DNA of 64,000 nucleotides, taken from positions 1 through 64,000 of the forward strand of contig PTFA01000195.1 in NCBI GenBank assembly GCA_003342895.1. Direction: 5' to 3'. The notes beneath the pieces are model-generated. The model saw only the letters and a list, made by a program, of their open reading frames with translations. It made no database searches and was not told where the DNA came from. Origin of the DNA: Casuarius casuarius. Taxonomy: Eukaryota > Chordata > Aves > Casuariiformes > Casuariidae. This document shows, in pieces, positions 24,240 through 36,575 of the stretch (position 1 is the first letter of the stretch; each line of letters begins with the position of its first letter). The translations under genes and the position numbers were made by a program.

Positions 24240-24325
24240 AAAGTATTTAAGCGTAGGCTTCATTTTAATTTAATTTTAAGCCTGTGTTTAATACTTTCCT
24301 GAATCAGGGCCTCTTAGGTAATTCT
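24240..24325. repeat. Ancient dispersed repeat, 'tttcctgaatcagggcct' type
   Basis: 'aagtatttaagcgtaggctt' followed by 'ttaagcctgtgtttaatact' and 'ttcctgaatcagggcctc' matches a recurring phrase family also seen near 38.98 kb and 56.2 kb. Class unknown to me. It is heavily diverged. Confidence 0.4.
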
Positions 24326-25509
24326 GTGGCATAATTGCCACAGCCTGCTTTGAAAGCTCTGTGTAGCACCACAGAAATGTAATTCCCAGTGTCTGTTTAA
24401 GAAGGTGATCTATAGGTTAATGTTAGTATAATCGCCATTTGATGCAGCAGTTGCTAAGATTGTAACATGTCTACTGAACAGTGTTTAAAAAAAAAAAAAA
24501 GAAATACATAAAATAGCACAGTGTAAATTTCTCTTAAATTACCACTCCCCCCTCTATGCATAATGCATCAAATGCATTTAGCACCAGTGAACCGGATAAC
24601 ACTTTTTTAGATGACTCACTATCTTCATGTTGGAGTTGCATTCCCTCGTGGAGAATAAAATGTGTTACCCTTGGGAGCAAAGAGATTTGAAGGAAAAAAA
24701 AAAAAATCTGGGGGAATAACTTCACATTCATTATTTGAGGAGGTTCTGCAGAATTCAAATAGCTTGTGACAAAGACATGGATTATTGTTGTTGTTATTAT
24801 TTAAGAAAATGGCCTCTAGCCAGCTTAACAAACCATCTTGCGGTTTGCATTACTTATAACATTTTGCACTGTAAATTTCTTTCTGTCTCTAAAATATGTA
24901 TGTTTTGAGGGCTTATAATTAACCTTATTCCATCATTTATACTTTGATGCATTCATGTGCAGCTGAAATTAAAAAAAAAATATTGATGCAACTAATTAAA
25001 TAAAAGTAAAATCGTATAAAGTTTCATTATAACTGTAATTGATTTGTCAACTGAGTAATATAGCTAGATATATTACTATTTTGACAAATTAAGTTAAAAT
25101 GATAATGACACTTAGCCTGATCCTTATTTTTTATTGCATTCCCTCCAGATAATCTCTCACTTCTTGTAAAAAAAAAAAAAGAAGAATTCAACTTTTCTTT
25201 TTGGCTCCTCATAAGTCTGTGGATTAAAACTAATATATTTAAGTCCTTCACCATTTCTGTTTCTTTTAATTGAAGTAGAATAATTTACAATCATTAATTG
25301 GCTTTTGCCAGAGTTAATTTGATACTGATGATAGAATGAAGTCAAAACGCATCTACTGTCCATAGGTGCAATAACATTTAGATAAGCAGGTAATTAAACC
25401 ACCCAGAATCTTGTATCCTTCATATTCTCCTTCTTCAGAGAACAACTCATTCTGGAGAACAAATCCCTTTGTCTTGGAGCTAATTCTTTATAAAATAATA
25501 CATTTTCCT
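24326..25509. other. AT-rich unique DNA, no gene seen
   Basis: Poly-A/T tracts at about 24487, 24697, 24969 and 25167. The minus-strand frames here are AT- and poly-Phe-biased chance frames. Confidence 0.55.
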
Positions 25510-25830
25510 TCAGAAAGAAGGGTGCACCTTAAAGGACGCAAAGAAGATCAGCCCGGGTAGGGGTATGACAGATGTTTATACTATCATGAGTGGTATGTAA
25601 GAGGTAAGAGAGGAGCAGTTACGCAGTGTTTTTCATAACAGAACTTGAGGACAGAAAATTAAATGATAATGTTCAAACAAACAGAAAAACGTGTTGCATT
25701 TAGCAAAGCTGCGGAAATCACTGCCAAAGCAGGTTGTAGATGGCAAAGCTTTACAGGGATTCAAGATATGACTGGAGAAGTTCTTGGAAGAAAAAAGCAG
25801 CAAGGACTATAAAATGCAAAGATTGCTCTT
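25510..25830 (+). mobile_element. Ancient CR1/L3-like LINE 3' remnant
   Basis: The order of phrases follows the 3' region of old amniote CR1/L3 elements: 'gcagttacgcagtgtttttc', 'aacagaacttgaggacagaa', 'aattaaatgataatgttcaa', 'ggaaatcactgccaaagcag', 'gttgtagatggcaaagcttt' and 'acagggattcaagatatgac'. It is heavily diverged, non-coding and long dead. Confidence 0.6.
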
Positions 25831-28489
25831 CAGTTTCAGGCAGTGCCCAAGTCATGGCTTGCTGAATGGGTACGCTGAGAAAACTGCACTACATGGCTAC
25901 CCTATGCACTCAGTTGGCAACCATCAGGGACAGGAGAGTGGGATGAGTGGATAGTCGATCTGAAAAGGTATAATTTGATCCCAATATTGTATTCCCAAAT
26001 TCTTCTTAGTTTATTACAAGAGTATGGAACTGGTATGACCATGCTAGGAACTGTATACAATTTCAGTCTATACAAAATTAAGCATTCCTCCACTACTTTA
26101 GCAAGGCACCAAGCACATATTTAAATCCTGTAATGTGAGCAGTCCTATAAGCTTCAGCCCTTTTTGCTTTGCTGAGCTGCAACTCATTGCCATCACAGTT
26201 ATGGGTTAACCCTGGATTATATTTCTTAATTTTTTAATTGAAACATTTTACTTATTCCTCTCTCCCTTTTTTTCATTAAAAAAAAATATCTCTAAATGTG
26301 GATATACTTCTAAGTAAATGTTGTTCCCAAAATTATGCATTTTGAAAATGTTGAAACTTCTTTTTCCAAACTGAAACTATTTGCAAAGTCAATCCTAGTT
26401 GTCAAAATGTCTTTATTTTGCATTTACAGTGACAAGAGTAATGGGTGAAAAACACTATCTAAACCCCAAAGATATTACAGTCCAAGGTTGGGCATCTCCT
26501 GAGGTTTCCAAGTCCACAGAACAGAAGCTGTACGCAAACCTTATCCTTCTGAACCTGTGACATATATCTCAGTGCTGAGCAAAGTGTACAGGGCAGTGCA
26601 GTTGTATAATACAATTGTTCCCAATACACCAAGAACTCAGACGCATCATGGCCCCCAGCTACTGAATCCTGGCTCTAGAGCGCAGAACTGCTCATGCATT
26701 TAATGCTGGAGACCATCTCAATGCAAGCACCAGCATGCTGGCCAAGATGGTAACCATTACGCTTACATTCAGGCATCTTGCCTTGAGGGCTTAAAGTTGT
26801 AGCCAAACCATGAATAAGACCCTTTTGTAGCAATGTTTCTCTATTAACATGCCTTTTAATCCAAAACAGCTCTGGTTTCCTGAACACTCAAATCTTTAAA
26901 CTCATCCTATAGATGAAGGACAGGGAGATAAGATGACACCATATTGCTCATTGGTTTGCAATCCATACAGTGTTAATCTACGAGCAGTGCTCCTGCACAC
27001 ACCATCTATTGAAAAACACAAGTTTCTATCGTTTCTGCTAAAATATCATTGTTATCAAATGAAGGGTAGTGATTGTGTCATGATCCTTTTAAAGCACTCC
27101 AGCAACTACAGAAATCTTTAGCTGGTGTTTTTGTGGGACAGTGAAACTCAGAAATTCATGCCATGGCCATTCTTTCCACAGGTTATGTTAGCTACCGATC
27201 ATTCTCAAGACTCCTGGGTCTTCAGGCTCTCCAGGGACCTCCACATGTTTGTGGCANGTTATAGTGCAGCTAGGCACAGTCAACTGCTCTGGGGTCTGTT
27301 TTCAGCCTTGCTTTCACTGGAACTAGACTAACCCGACCAAAAAGCCTGAGTCAGCTCNTGGCTTATGACTGATGACCAGATGACTCATGTCTTTACCTGG
27401 GCAGCACAGAGTACCAGTAGGTATTCCTGCGAAGCCATGGCCAAATAACACCCATTGAAGTCTAGCTGTCAAAGTACCTAAATCTAGAGAATACGTGCTC
27501 CAACTGCACGTGTATACATTTAATCAATTCTTTGTACATTGTACCATGCATCCTTCTATCACAATCATTCTTATACCATCTGCCCATTGTTCATTTTTAA
27601 TGGGTTAATTACTGTGTTCATGCATTAAGCAGGACTCAAGCTCTTATCATTATCAAGATGACATTTTCAGTTCATGATACAACTTTTTAAGTACTGTATT
27701 TAGGTACTTCCTGGACTATGCATTGTTCACCATACAATCTCAAAAGTGACATTCACAGACCTGTTTTTATTCTTTTGATGGACTGCAAACATCCTGATCA
27801 TTAGTCTATTATCTAGCTGCTTGTCAGTCATACTTCTAAGATTCATGTTACTTCTGTTGCACAGATACAATAATTAGGTTTTGTGTTTTTCAGTTTGCAT
27901 AGCATTGCTTTAAGCTGCACGTAACTCAAATCAGTTTGCAATGATGCATCTCTTCTTGCCACAGAAAAGATACAGAAAATGCATTCGATTCAACAGGAAA
28001 TTGCTACGTCTTCTTCCAAGGGATGTTAAAAGGAGTAGAATAAAAGTGATTCAGTTTGACAACATGGTAGCACAAATATTGCTTGTTCTTTACTACCTCT
28101 TGATAAGTGCAAACCACCAACTTGTCCTAGTGATCTCCTATTTGTTTCACATTACAGCTGAGGTACTGTGTAGAGAAAACACTATTATATTTACCGTAGG
28201 GATTGTGGGTCAGGCTACCATATGAACCACATTAGTGATGAAAACCAGCAAATACAATTTAATTACCTGCAATCAATAGAACAAATTCTATATGTGAATG
28301 CAAGCTGTGAAAAATAACAAATTAAAGTTCTGTCACAACCCGCAAGCATAAGAGCACAAAGCTTCCATAAGTAAAATATGATTGCAAAGCAAACAAAGTA
28401 ACTGTGAAAAGCAACCAGATCAGCTCTTCCTCTAGGAGCAATTTTTTTCTAAATTACCTAAGTAACACAGCCTCATACATCCTATTTTC
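25831..28489. other. Unique noncoding DNA, no gene seen
   Basis: Ns at 27257 and 27358. The frames at 26675-26887 (-), 27125-27331 (+) and 27941-28225 (+) show no recognised domain. No repeats can be assigned. Confidence 0.5.
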
Positions 28490-28610
28490 ATAAATCACGT
28501 AAGCATTTAGGATCCCAGTGGGATCTAGACTCCAAAGTACCTATGTGATTTATGTGTGTATGCACAAGTCACTTAGGTGCTTTGGAAAATGCTACTTCTA
28601 GATTTTTCTG
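28490..28610. repeat. Ancient dispersed repeat, 'cacttaggtgctttggaaaa' type
   Basis: 'aggatcccagtgggatctag' and 'aagtcacttaggtgctttgg' followed by 'aaaatgctact' resemble the same old repeat style as at 15.9 and 50.7 kb. Boundaries approximate. Confidence 0.35.
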
Positions 28611-30232
28611 TTGCTCTCGTTTCCAGCTTAAAAGAGAAATAAAGTTCTTCATACAGTAGCAGAATTTCTCNGTGCCCAGATAATACTTTGAGAGACTCTG
28701 CCATGAGCTTTCTACATGTCCTTTGGTAAGTCAACTTATCATGTTTTTAGGATTAATCTTAGAGCCAAAAAGACCACCTAATTTCTTTTCAAAAAAAAAA
28801 AAAAATGCATAACTCATCTTGTGCAGGGCTGTCACAATGATTTTCATGTACGATCAATTCACAAAGAGACTAGACTGTGAACTCTTGTTTATTCCATAGA
28901 TTTTCTTTTTTTTTTTCTGTTTGTCTGCCTTTGTGCATATATGTATTCACACTTCTTGCTTTCATTTTAAATCTTTGAAGTCATTTTGTGGACCATCTTT
29001 TAATTGCCTATAGGCCATCAAGCAAGCAGAGACTGCAAAATGAGAAGCAGCGTTAAGAAGCACTCTTCAATGATTTTTCTTTTTAAATAGAAATAATAGT
29101 ATATCTTTGCCTTTCAAAAATGTTAGGAGTATAAAGACTATGATACAAGAAAAAATATCTGTTCTAGTTATAGACCATGTAAGTACAGTGAGACTGGGCA
29201 TTTTTTTGTAAAAATTATGATTTTTTCTTACTTTGTGGGGTACCTGAGAGTAGCTATTCACAGCCTTACAGATGGAAAAAGTGAAAAATGGAAAGTTGTA
29301 TGAGTTTGGTTTTGTTTGCTCCTCTTCTCCACTCCATAACATCCAAGCAGTTTCAAATCTGGACATTAATATTTTGATTCTGTATTTAAAGGTGAAGTGA
29401 AAGGTGGTATTATTTTTTGTCACTAAGTGGGGATATTTTATATTGAAACAAAGGAATCAAAGGGATTCCATCCTATAATTTAATTGGAATAGAAAATCCT
29501 CATAAAAGGCAGTAGAAGGGAAAGAGATAGCAAAAACAAATAACAAAATATGCAGGCAGGTACAAGGTGTGTTACTTCTATTTTAATATATATCTTCTGG
29601 TAGTATGTTATAGGAAGCACCATCTTAAACTCCTATTTTACACCACGGTACCTAAGGTCAGAACCTGGACCCTTCACGTTCACCAAACCCCTCCCAGCCC
29701 AAATGTAATTTGCACCACCGGTGAATTCATTTGTCAGCCTCAGACCTTGAGTCTCCTTCTCTAAAAAGTCAACAACACAATACCAGAAAGTGTCAGTGTT
29801 AGAAAAGGTATTTTGCTGTATAATAGGGAACATAATTTCCTCCTCCAACAGATTTCCAATCTAAATAGTCTCTTATTTAGAATCCTGTGTGCAGTGGTAA
29901 GTGACGTCTCGGTACCCAGCTAGAAATGAGCAATAACATTCAAATGAAAATTGGAAGCTGAAGATCTAATCATTAACAACAGATGGTTCAACTTGAATCT
30001 GATAAACAAGTTGTTGGTCCCCATCACCCCCCCTCCTCCCTGCCCGCTTCTTTTCCTTTCACTTGCATTTGTTTGTGTGCACGCAAGTTGTTTTACCACA
30101 GTAAAATCAACAGGGGAAAGAGGGCTTCCAAAACCAAAAGGTAAACCTCGTGGTATATCTGGAACATGTTCAGATGGAAGTTGAAATCACTTGAGCATCT
30201 GATGCTGAGGAGTTTGGGATTTAATTCAGGCA
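28611..30232. other. AT-rich unique DNA, no gene seen
   Basis: N at 28671, A run near 28790. The 118-codon minus frame at 29067-29423 is Phe/Lys-biased and unrecognised. A pyrimidine-rich tract occupies about 30018-30062. Confidence 0.5.
30018..30062. repeat. Pyrimidine-rich tract
   Basis: An almost uninterrupted C/T run ('cccccctcctccctgcccgc' and onward). Low complexity. It could act as a polypyrimidine tract, but no exon follows convincingly. Confidence 0.5.
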
Positions 30233-30310
30233 GTTCAGTTAGCACAGTGGCAGCTTTCTTAGGCTCTGGATTGTCTCCCGTGTTGGTTCAAGTCCCAATA
30301 TTCTCAATGT
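30233..30310 (+). mobile_element. tRNA-derived element (SINE head or tRNA fossil)
   Basis: TAGCACAGTGG at 30240-30250 fits the Pol III A box exactly, and GGTTCAAGTCC at 30285-30295 fits the B box at 10 of 11 positions, with a 45-base spacing like that of a tRNA. The T arm can partly fold (TTGG with CCAA around the loop). No complete acceptor stem is visible, so a SINE head or dead tRNA copy is more likely than a working tRNA. Confidence 0.4.
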
Positions 30311-33140
30311 ACAACCTGCTCCACTAAAATGTCCAAATATGAGGAACTCAGCTCCACTCTTGGATACTTGCATGCAGATCACAGTGAAAGGCAGCTGAAG
30401 ATCTACAAGCACATCTGATGGCAGAACTTGGCCCATCAAGGCTGGATTTCACCCAGTTTTTAACATAGCTCTTTCTTTTTTTTTTTTTTCTTTGCAGCAA
30501 AAAGTCTTTGCCTTTGTGCACAGTCACATCATTCAACAGAAATACAGAACACATAACTAGAATGTTATTGAAAACAATAACTGAAGAAAACAAACATATG
30601 GATAAAATATGGAGGTATGCAATTGCCCCATTTAATATCCTTCTTAGTACTAGTCATTGCACAGGTTCAAATGCTGTGCAAAGACTTTTCGGTCAGATAA
30701 ACACTGTTATTTGGATCTATACGGGACTGGTTTGCTCAAGCCAAAGCTTAGTTAAAGGTAACTTTATTCTCATTACCCCTGAAGAACCCCAGTTGAGCTA
30801 CTGTCAAAATGCTGCAGATTTAATGAATAAGTAGTAGAGCAGAACAGGTATACTTGTATTTCTGTTGAGCAAATCACATGGTCCAACATCTCTGGTATTG
30901 TAGTCCTGGAACAGTGCTGTTGAGTTTCCTGGGGCAATATATCCAGACTATCACTGGAAAGGAGCTATAATGACACCATGGGGTTTCTCCAGATTACCCA
31001 AATCGAGTTTTGGAGGAGATGCAGCCGTACAGTATGAGAGTAATGAATCTAAATTCTTAAGACCTGTGGACTTGCAGATCTGTAAATTCTGGGTCTCAGA
31101 GAGGCCATAGTATCCATAGGTCAGGGACCACAACAGCACTCATATTTGGTCCAATCAAAGGTCTACCTCCCAAGTTTTAGTGAGCCACCATGTGGTGTCA
31201 CAAACTGTTATCCTGGTACAACTCAGGGAAAACTTGGAGTTGCTTAGAGTAGTACTGGCACCAAAAATGAGCCTCAAACTACAGCCCTATCTGAGATGAA
31301 CTCCACATAATGAATATATGCATAAAGTTTCTGGCAATTAGCAGTTAGACGGCTTCCTATGCCTTTAGCCCAGTGTAGTGAGNAGAAATGTGGTGAAAAG
31401 GCTCTGAGGCCCTTAAACACCATGACATTGAAGAACAATAGGTTTCTGAGGCTGACAATAGCTCTCTTTTGTTCCTAGAAAAGGAACTCTTGTTCCTNTC
31501 TTTTGTTTCTTCCCACAGGACCCCCCCCACACAATCTTTTGAACATGGAAGGAACAATCACACCAAACCAAAAGAGTTCTAAAGTTTGTTCCAAAATATC
31601 TATATTACAAGCAATGAATTATTTTCAGTAGTTGCCAACCAATGACAGATTCAATCTACATCTGTAAACACCGGAGCATTTCACATTCTCATGCAATTTT
31701 CCTGAATTTACCATAGAGACAAGATTTTTGTGTGTGTGTGCNTATTAATCCCAGTATAAAATATCCCCAAATCAATCGATCAATCGATTAACAAATTAAC
31801 TGCTAAATAATGAATGGGACTGTGAACATTTCCTGACAGGATGCTGAGAATAAAATATGTGTCTACAATTCTTTGTCAAATAGTCAGCCAACAAAGCATT
31901 GCAGTGTTTTCTTTAGGAGTTTACATAAATGCCTGGAAAACAAATGGAAAAGTGTGTTCAAACAATATTTTATCATTCATATAAGCCAAGCAGAAATGGT
32001 CATTACACTGAAAAATGAATAAAATTCTTTTTCTTTCAAATTAAATTTTAATGTAGCAGAACTTTACATGTTCCCATGAACATAAATAAATACCAGGCGA
32101 CAACTAAATATTTTCCACAGCTAATTATGCCATTAATACTGAACATGGTGTAAAGTATACAAAAAATAACATTGCTAAATACTAAAACAAGGAAAGCAGA
32201 GCAAGAGTTGTGAAAGCACTGAAGACTTCACATGGTCAAGTTTGTGTTATGCAAGAACTGTATTGTATTTATTTTCAATCCTGATTACTTTTTTTTTCTT
32301 TTCTGCTGGCATAATGTTTATATAGCTAATTTGTGGGCTTCTGTATCATAGTTTGGAATCTCTGTATATATCAAACATTTGGGATTTACTCATTTAAAGT
32401 TGCTTTCAGTCTGTAGGGTTACATATCCTTAAGTNTCTTGAGATGAACGAAAGTTAACAAAAGGGCTTGTTTTTCCTCATAATAATTCCTACGAAAAGGG
32501 GAATATCACACATGTGTAAAAGGGAGGTGAGGCATGAGGTAGTAAATTGTCACACTGGTCTGTGGGTCTTCGCGTGGTTAAATCAAAACTTGAACTCTGC
32601 TCTCCTATGGGCCAGGCTAACAGCTTATTTTCCCCTGACCATTTTCCCCACTTCATTTATAAGCAAATGTACCATATATCTACAGCACATGCACATGCCA
32701 CTCAGCCTTGCTGTGATCAACATGTTATGAAACAACAACCTACTTTGGACTGTTTAGGGCTGTTAGGATAATGATTTTGCATGGCTGCTCTACTTCCCAG
32801 TGGAGTTGTGTTTTCCCAGATTTGCTTTAATGCAAGTGATTTTTGCAAACAGAGGAGACNCTGGAGAGGTTTGCAAAAATGTAAGCCCTTTAACAGTTCA
32901 CTGGGAAGCAAAGAAGGATCCCTTGCTAACCAGACCGTCTGTAACTGTGTCAGCTGAACAATCTTGTCACTCCTGTGGTCGCTTTTAATATTTGATGGCT
33001 GGTCATGTACAGCATGCCTCATCACACCGTCTCTGGAGGCAGTGCATTTGGAAATTTGAAAAAATGCCACTCTGCTGGAAGGATACTCATGCTGATTTAA
33101 TGGTGAGGCTATGTTTCTGGGCTCTTATTCCACATCTCAG
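30311..33140. other. AT-rich unique DNA, no gene supported
   Basis: T run near 30478-30490. Ns at 31383, 31498, 31742, 32435 and 32860. A small ATCAATCG tandem lies at about 31773-31790. The overlapping frames at 32467-33070 on both strands are unrecognised. Otherwise nothing can be supported. Confidence 0.5.
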
Positions 33141-33227
33141 GATTATAAAATGACTGGCTACGACTTAAGCTTAAAACCGAAGAAAATAAGTATGCGTATT
33201 TTTCGGAGCCCGTGGAAGGCTCAAAGG
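33141..33227 (+). CDS. Candidate internal coding exon, phase 0-0
   Basis: 'gggctcttattccacatctc' plus AG at 33139-33140 is a strong acceptor, and CAAAGG followed by GTGAGT at 33228 is a strong donor. The 87 bases between are exactly 29 codons, open in only one frame (it begins DYKMTGYDLSLKPKKISMR and ends SPWKAQR), so the exon would be symmetrical. Five CpGs survive in these 87 bases, unusual in this DNA. The frame also runs back to a Met at 33103-33105 without splicing and stops at 33244-33246. The protein is basic and I do not recognise it. Confidence 0.33.
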
Positions 33228-36200
33228 GTGAGTGGACTTTGTAACTGAACTACTGTAACATTTCTAAAGTTAATGTGGAATAAAAAAATCATTAATTAAA
33301 ACAAAAAGCAGGATTCTATTGCCTTGCACCCACATACATAATTCAGCCTGACCAGTGGCCAGACTGGCCTCTTGCTGCATCTACCAGAGACTGACTCATT
33401 ACCTCTAAGAGCAAAATATCTTCACTATTTCACCCACATTTCAAAACTTTCCGCAACATGGAAAAAATGCTTCCCCAGTAGAGGGAACCCAGATCTGCAG
33501 AAATGGATGGAGATAGGAGTTAGNAACCCTAGTGAACTAACCTAGGGGCAGAAAGCCAAGGGAGTAAAGAAGCAACAAAAGTTGACTGCTGGTGTCTGCT
33601 CGCTCTGAGCTTCTGCCAGCCTGCACAGACACTAATGAGGAGCTTGGGAGGCAACCTGAAAGCAAAGGTGCCACCCAGAAGGGCGCCGGGGGAAATTACT
33701 TTGCATTAGAAATGTGATGAAATCAGTGTGGTTCTACAGAAATTTGTTTGGTGCAAAATTTAAGCCCCCTGATCACTTGTCAGTGAACTTGGTGAGAAGC
33801 AGGCACCTGTTGAAACTGATGGCTTCTGGCTTATAACTGGTGGTTTAAGAGCCCTCACCACTTTCCATACATGAATTCTTTAACTGGTGTGGGGGTGAGG
33901 GAGAAAAAAACAGGGCACGAGAAGGAAAGAAACATTTTTTAACCTTTCACAGTTATAGTAATGATTTGTAGCTGTGGGCTCAAAAGCACCCAGCTAATAG
34001 CTCAGCCATCTAGACTAATCTGAAGGCAGACATTTCATACAAATGTCCCACCCCTTTGTAATTGATGCTCCTGAATTTCAAATTCTTTCCTTTATTGAAT
34101 AATGAAAAATCTGGTCTTCAGCTAACCTTGGTAAAAATTTCTTTTTGAAAGCAATAAATACCTAGTTAAGTTCTAAAATGTTAATAGCTGTGCAAATAGT
34201 TACTGCTGTCTAAATGAGTGACCATTTAATGAATCACTTCCACCAAAAAGGTCAGTGTAGCAAGTCCCATGTGCATCATGTTATTACAACTTACCAGCAA
34301 ATGACCACATTAATATTAACTGACAGATTGCAGACCTTTATGTTTATGTACAGTGGGTTTCTGGAAAGTGCACATCTGGGAGGTGTTAGAAAACTTTCTG
34401 CCAGCATATCATACTGTAAATCGTGCAGTTTTCAGGTCATTACTTGTTCGACATGTGGACATCTAGTTATGGAGCTTTCTGAAAGAGAAGTACTTTAATG
34501 AATAAAGCACACTTGACCTCTTGCCTTCAAAATCTTCGCTCAAAACAAGCCAGTATTCTTAATTCCTCTCATTTCAGGGGTCGGGGACATGTCACAAATA
34601 GGTGTTCCTATCAGGCAACTCCATGACAGCTCTGAAATAGCTAACAGGGTGCACTCATGTCAGAGCTGGTTTAAAACAGAGGGAACAGCAAACTTTCATG
34701 CCTCTGATGATGCTGATGCCTGGAGTCTCCATGGTAAGAGTGATGGCATTAAGGTGAATTTCTGAATTAAACATAATGTATCAAGCTTATACTGGGGACC
34801 TATAGTGTCACCATGGCACAGAGTTTCAACATTAGGGACAGATGTTCCCTCACTTTCAGCTCCCTAAATGACTTTGTGAGCCACATTTCCAAGTCTGCTA
34901 TATAAAATTAAACTCTTGTTACTAATATTGAGCCACTTACACAAAAGCCATATCTATCCTAATAAACTAAGCAAGGGCCAGGGCACAGGTTTGAGCTCTG
35001 TTCCACAGACAAGGAGACAGGAGGTCCTTGATTCTCCACGCAACTCTCAGCTCTATGGGACTGAGCTTTGCTCCTGGTCCCACCCCAACATGTGACAGCA
35101 AGCATGCCACAGCAGTCTTGCTGTTTTGAAGGAAGGGGTGGAATGACAAGCCAGTATTTCTCTGGCACTTACAGCAGCAAATGCAGTTGGAGGCACAGAG
35201 CCTTCTGCTAGAATAAGGATGTCTCCTATTTAGAAAGAAATTCTCCATTTTGATGTTGACCTGCTACCTCATATCACATTCTCCCTCATGAGCCAAACCA
35301 AAATGATTATCAAAAAGGAGCCTTGAATTTCTTTGGGATTTTGGTGTCTGTTTTATTCAGAGTAGCAGTTCCATTCAAGGCTCCTTTTGCTGGCTTCCTA
35401 TCCTTCCTTTCTGTCTTTCCAGTCATGTCCTCAAGTAGTTACTTAAGATAGGTTAGATAAATAACACTCTTGAACTGCTTCCTCCTCCATCCCCTTAACT
35501 CTAAGCAGAGTCTTCAATAGACTGGCTTGATTTTTATGCCTACATTGCAGATGTCCAAACTCAGATAAGATGAATTCAGCTCCTTGCACATGGGATGTCT
35601 CTTCCACATCTATCAGCTTTTCTCCTGACCTCTCCTTTGGTCTTTCAATTTTGTCTTCCTTACTCACCTGGTCAGAGTTCTGGTCCTTCAGGCCTGTTAT
35701 AGGGATCCAAATTAAGGACAGGAAAATTGGGCACATATGCACCATGTCAGTCCTCCGTTAGATCTTTGAGAAACATAATTCACTCCTGACCACCTACAAT
35801 CCATTTCTGCATCCTCACAAAGTAACTGAATATCACAGAAAGATGCTCAGAAAGTGTTTAGGAAGTGCAGTCCTTGCAGTCTCTTAAAAAAGGACACCCC
35901 AACCTGCATTCAAACAAAATAGAGAGGAAAAATGCTATTAAAAAAAAAAAAAACCCTACTTGCTAGTGTCCTTTTAAATTATGTAAAGCCAATTTCTTGT
36001 AATATTGTTACTGAACAAATAATCAGTTAGTTGAGGAAGATTTGTGGCTGTAATTATTTATTCATTTTAATGTTTGTTATCAAGCCTTCCTTTTGCTGTT
36101 TGCACCCATTATATGATGAAAGATCAATACAAACAAGATGAGGAAGTGTAGAAATGACGGTTAATTATTGGGGAGTGAGGAGGAGAGCAGCCCTGGTACA

Positions 36201-36364
36201 AACGGCTATGAGACCTACGACCAGTGCTCTAGTCTTTTTGCTGATATTAGTCTCTGTTTTACAGTTGTTTTTTTTTTTTTTATTTTGATTGGAACAGTGA
36301 GGTGGACACTTGAGTCAAGTTTTCTCACGCTTTTCTAATCCACTCTATAGTGTAGGTTGAATTA
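33228..36364. other. Unique noncoding DNA, no gene supported
   Basis: N at 33524. Minus-strand sequence at 35668-35693 is flanked by splice-like sites (see findings). The 100-codon minus frame at 35443-35745 covers it but is unrecognised. A runs near 35939, T run near 36267. Frames at 34214-34498 (+) and 34959-35248 (-) have no recognised motif. Confidence 0.5.
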
Positions 36365-36575
36365 GGAGAAGCAGTGATGCCAAGTGGCTAAAAGGAGACT
36401 GGGTTAGGAAACTTAACTTTTTCTCCAGTTCAGCAAGTGACTCACTATGTAACTTGCTTCACAACCTTATACCTTTATTTGTATAGCTGTAAAACAATAA
36501 TACTCACATTTACCTTCTTTGTTAAAGTGTTTAGCAATCTAAAGATGAAAGGTAATGTATAATTACTATAATCAT
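36365..36575 (+). mobile_element. MIR-type SINE, nearly full length
   Basis: The order is head-like 'gaagcagtgatgccaagtgg', then 'aaaggagactgggttaggaa', 'caagtgactcactatgtaac', 'tgtaaaacaataatactcac' and 'tgttaaagtgtttagcaatc'. These match the MIR head, core and tail in sequence and spacing. It is well diverged. Confidence 0.7.

Noticed and set aside
29067..29423. 118-codon minus-strand frame
   Set aside because: Composition is Phe/Lys/Ile-biased as expected from AT-rich DNA; no motif.
30233..30310. Functional tRNA gene
   Set aside because: A and B boxes are present but the acceptor stem does not pair; SINE or fossil is more likely.
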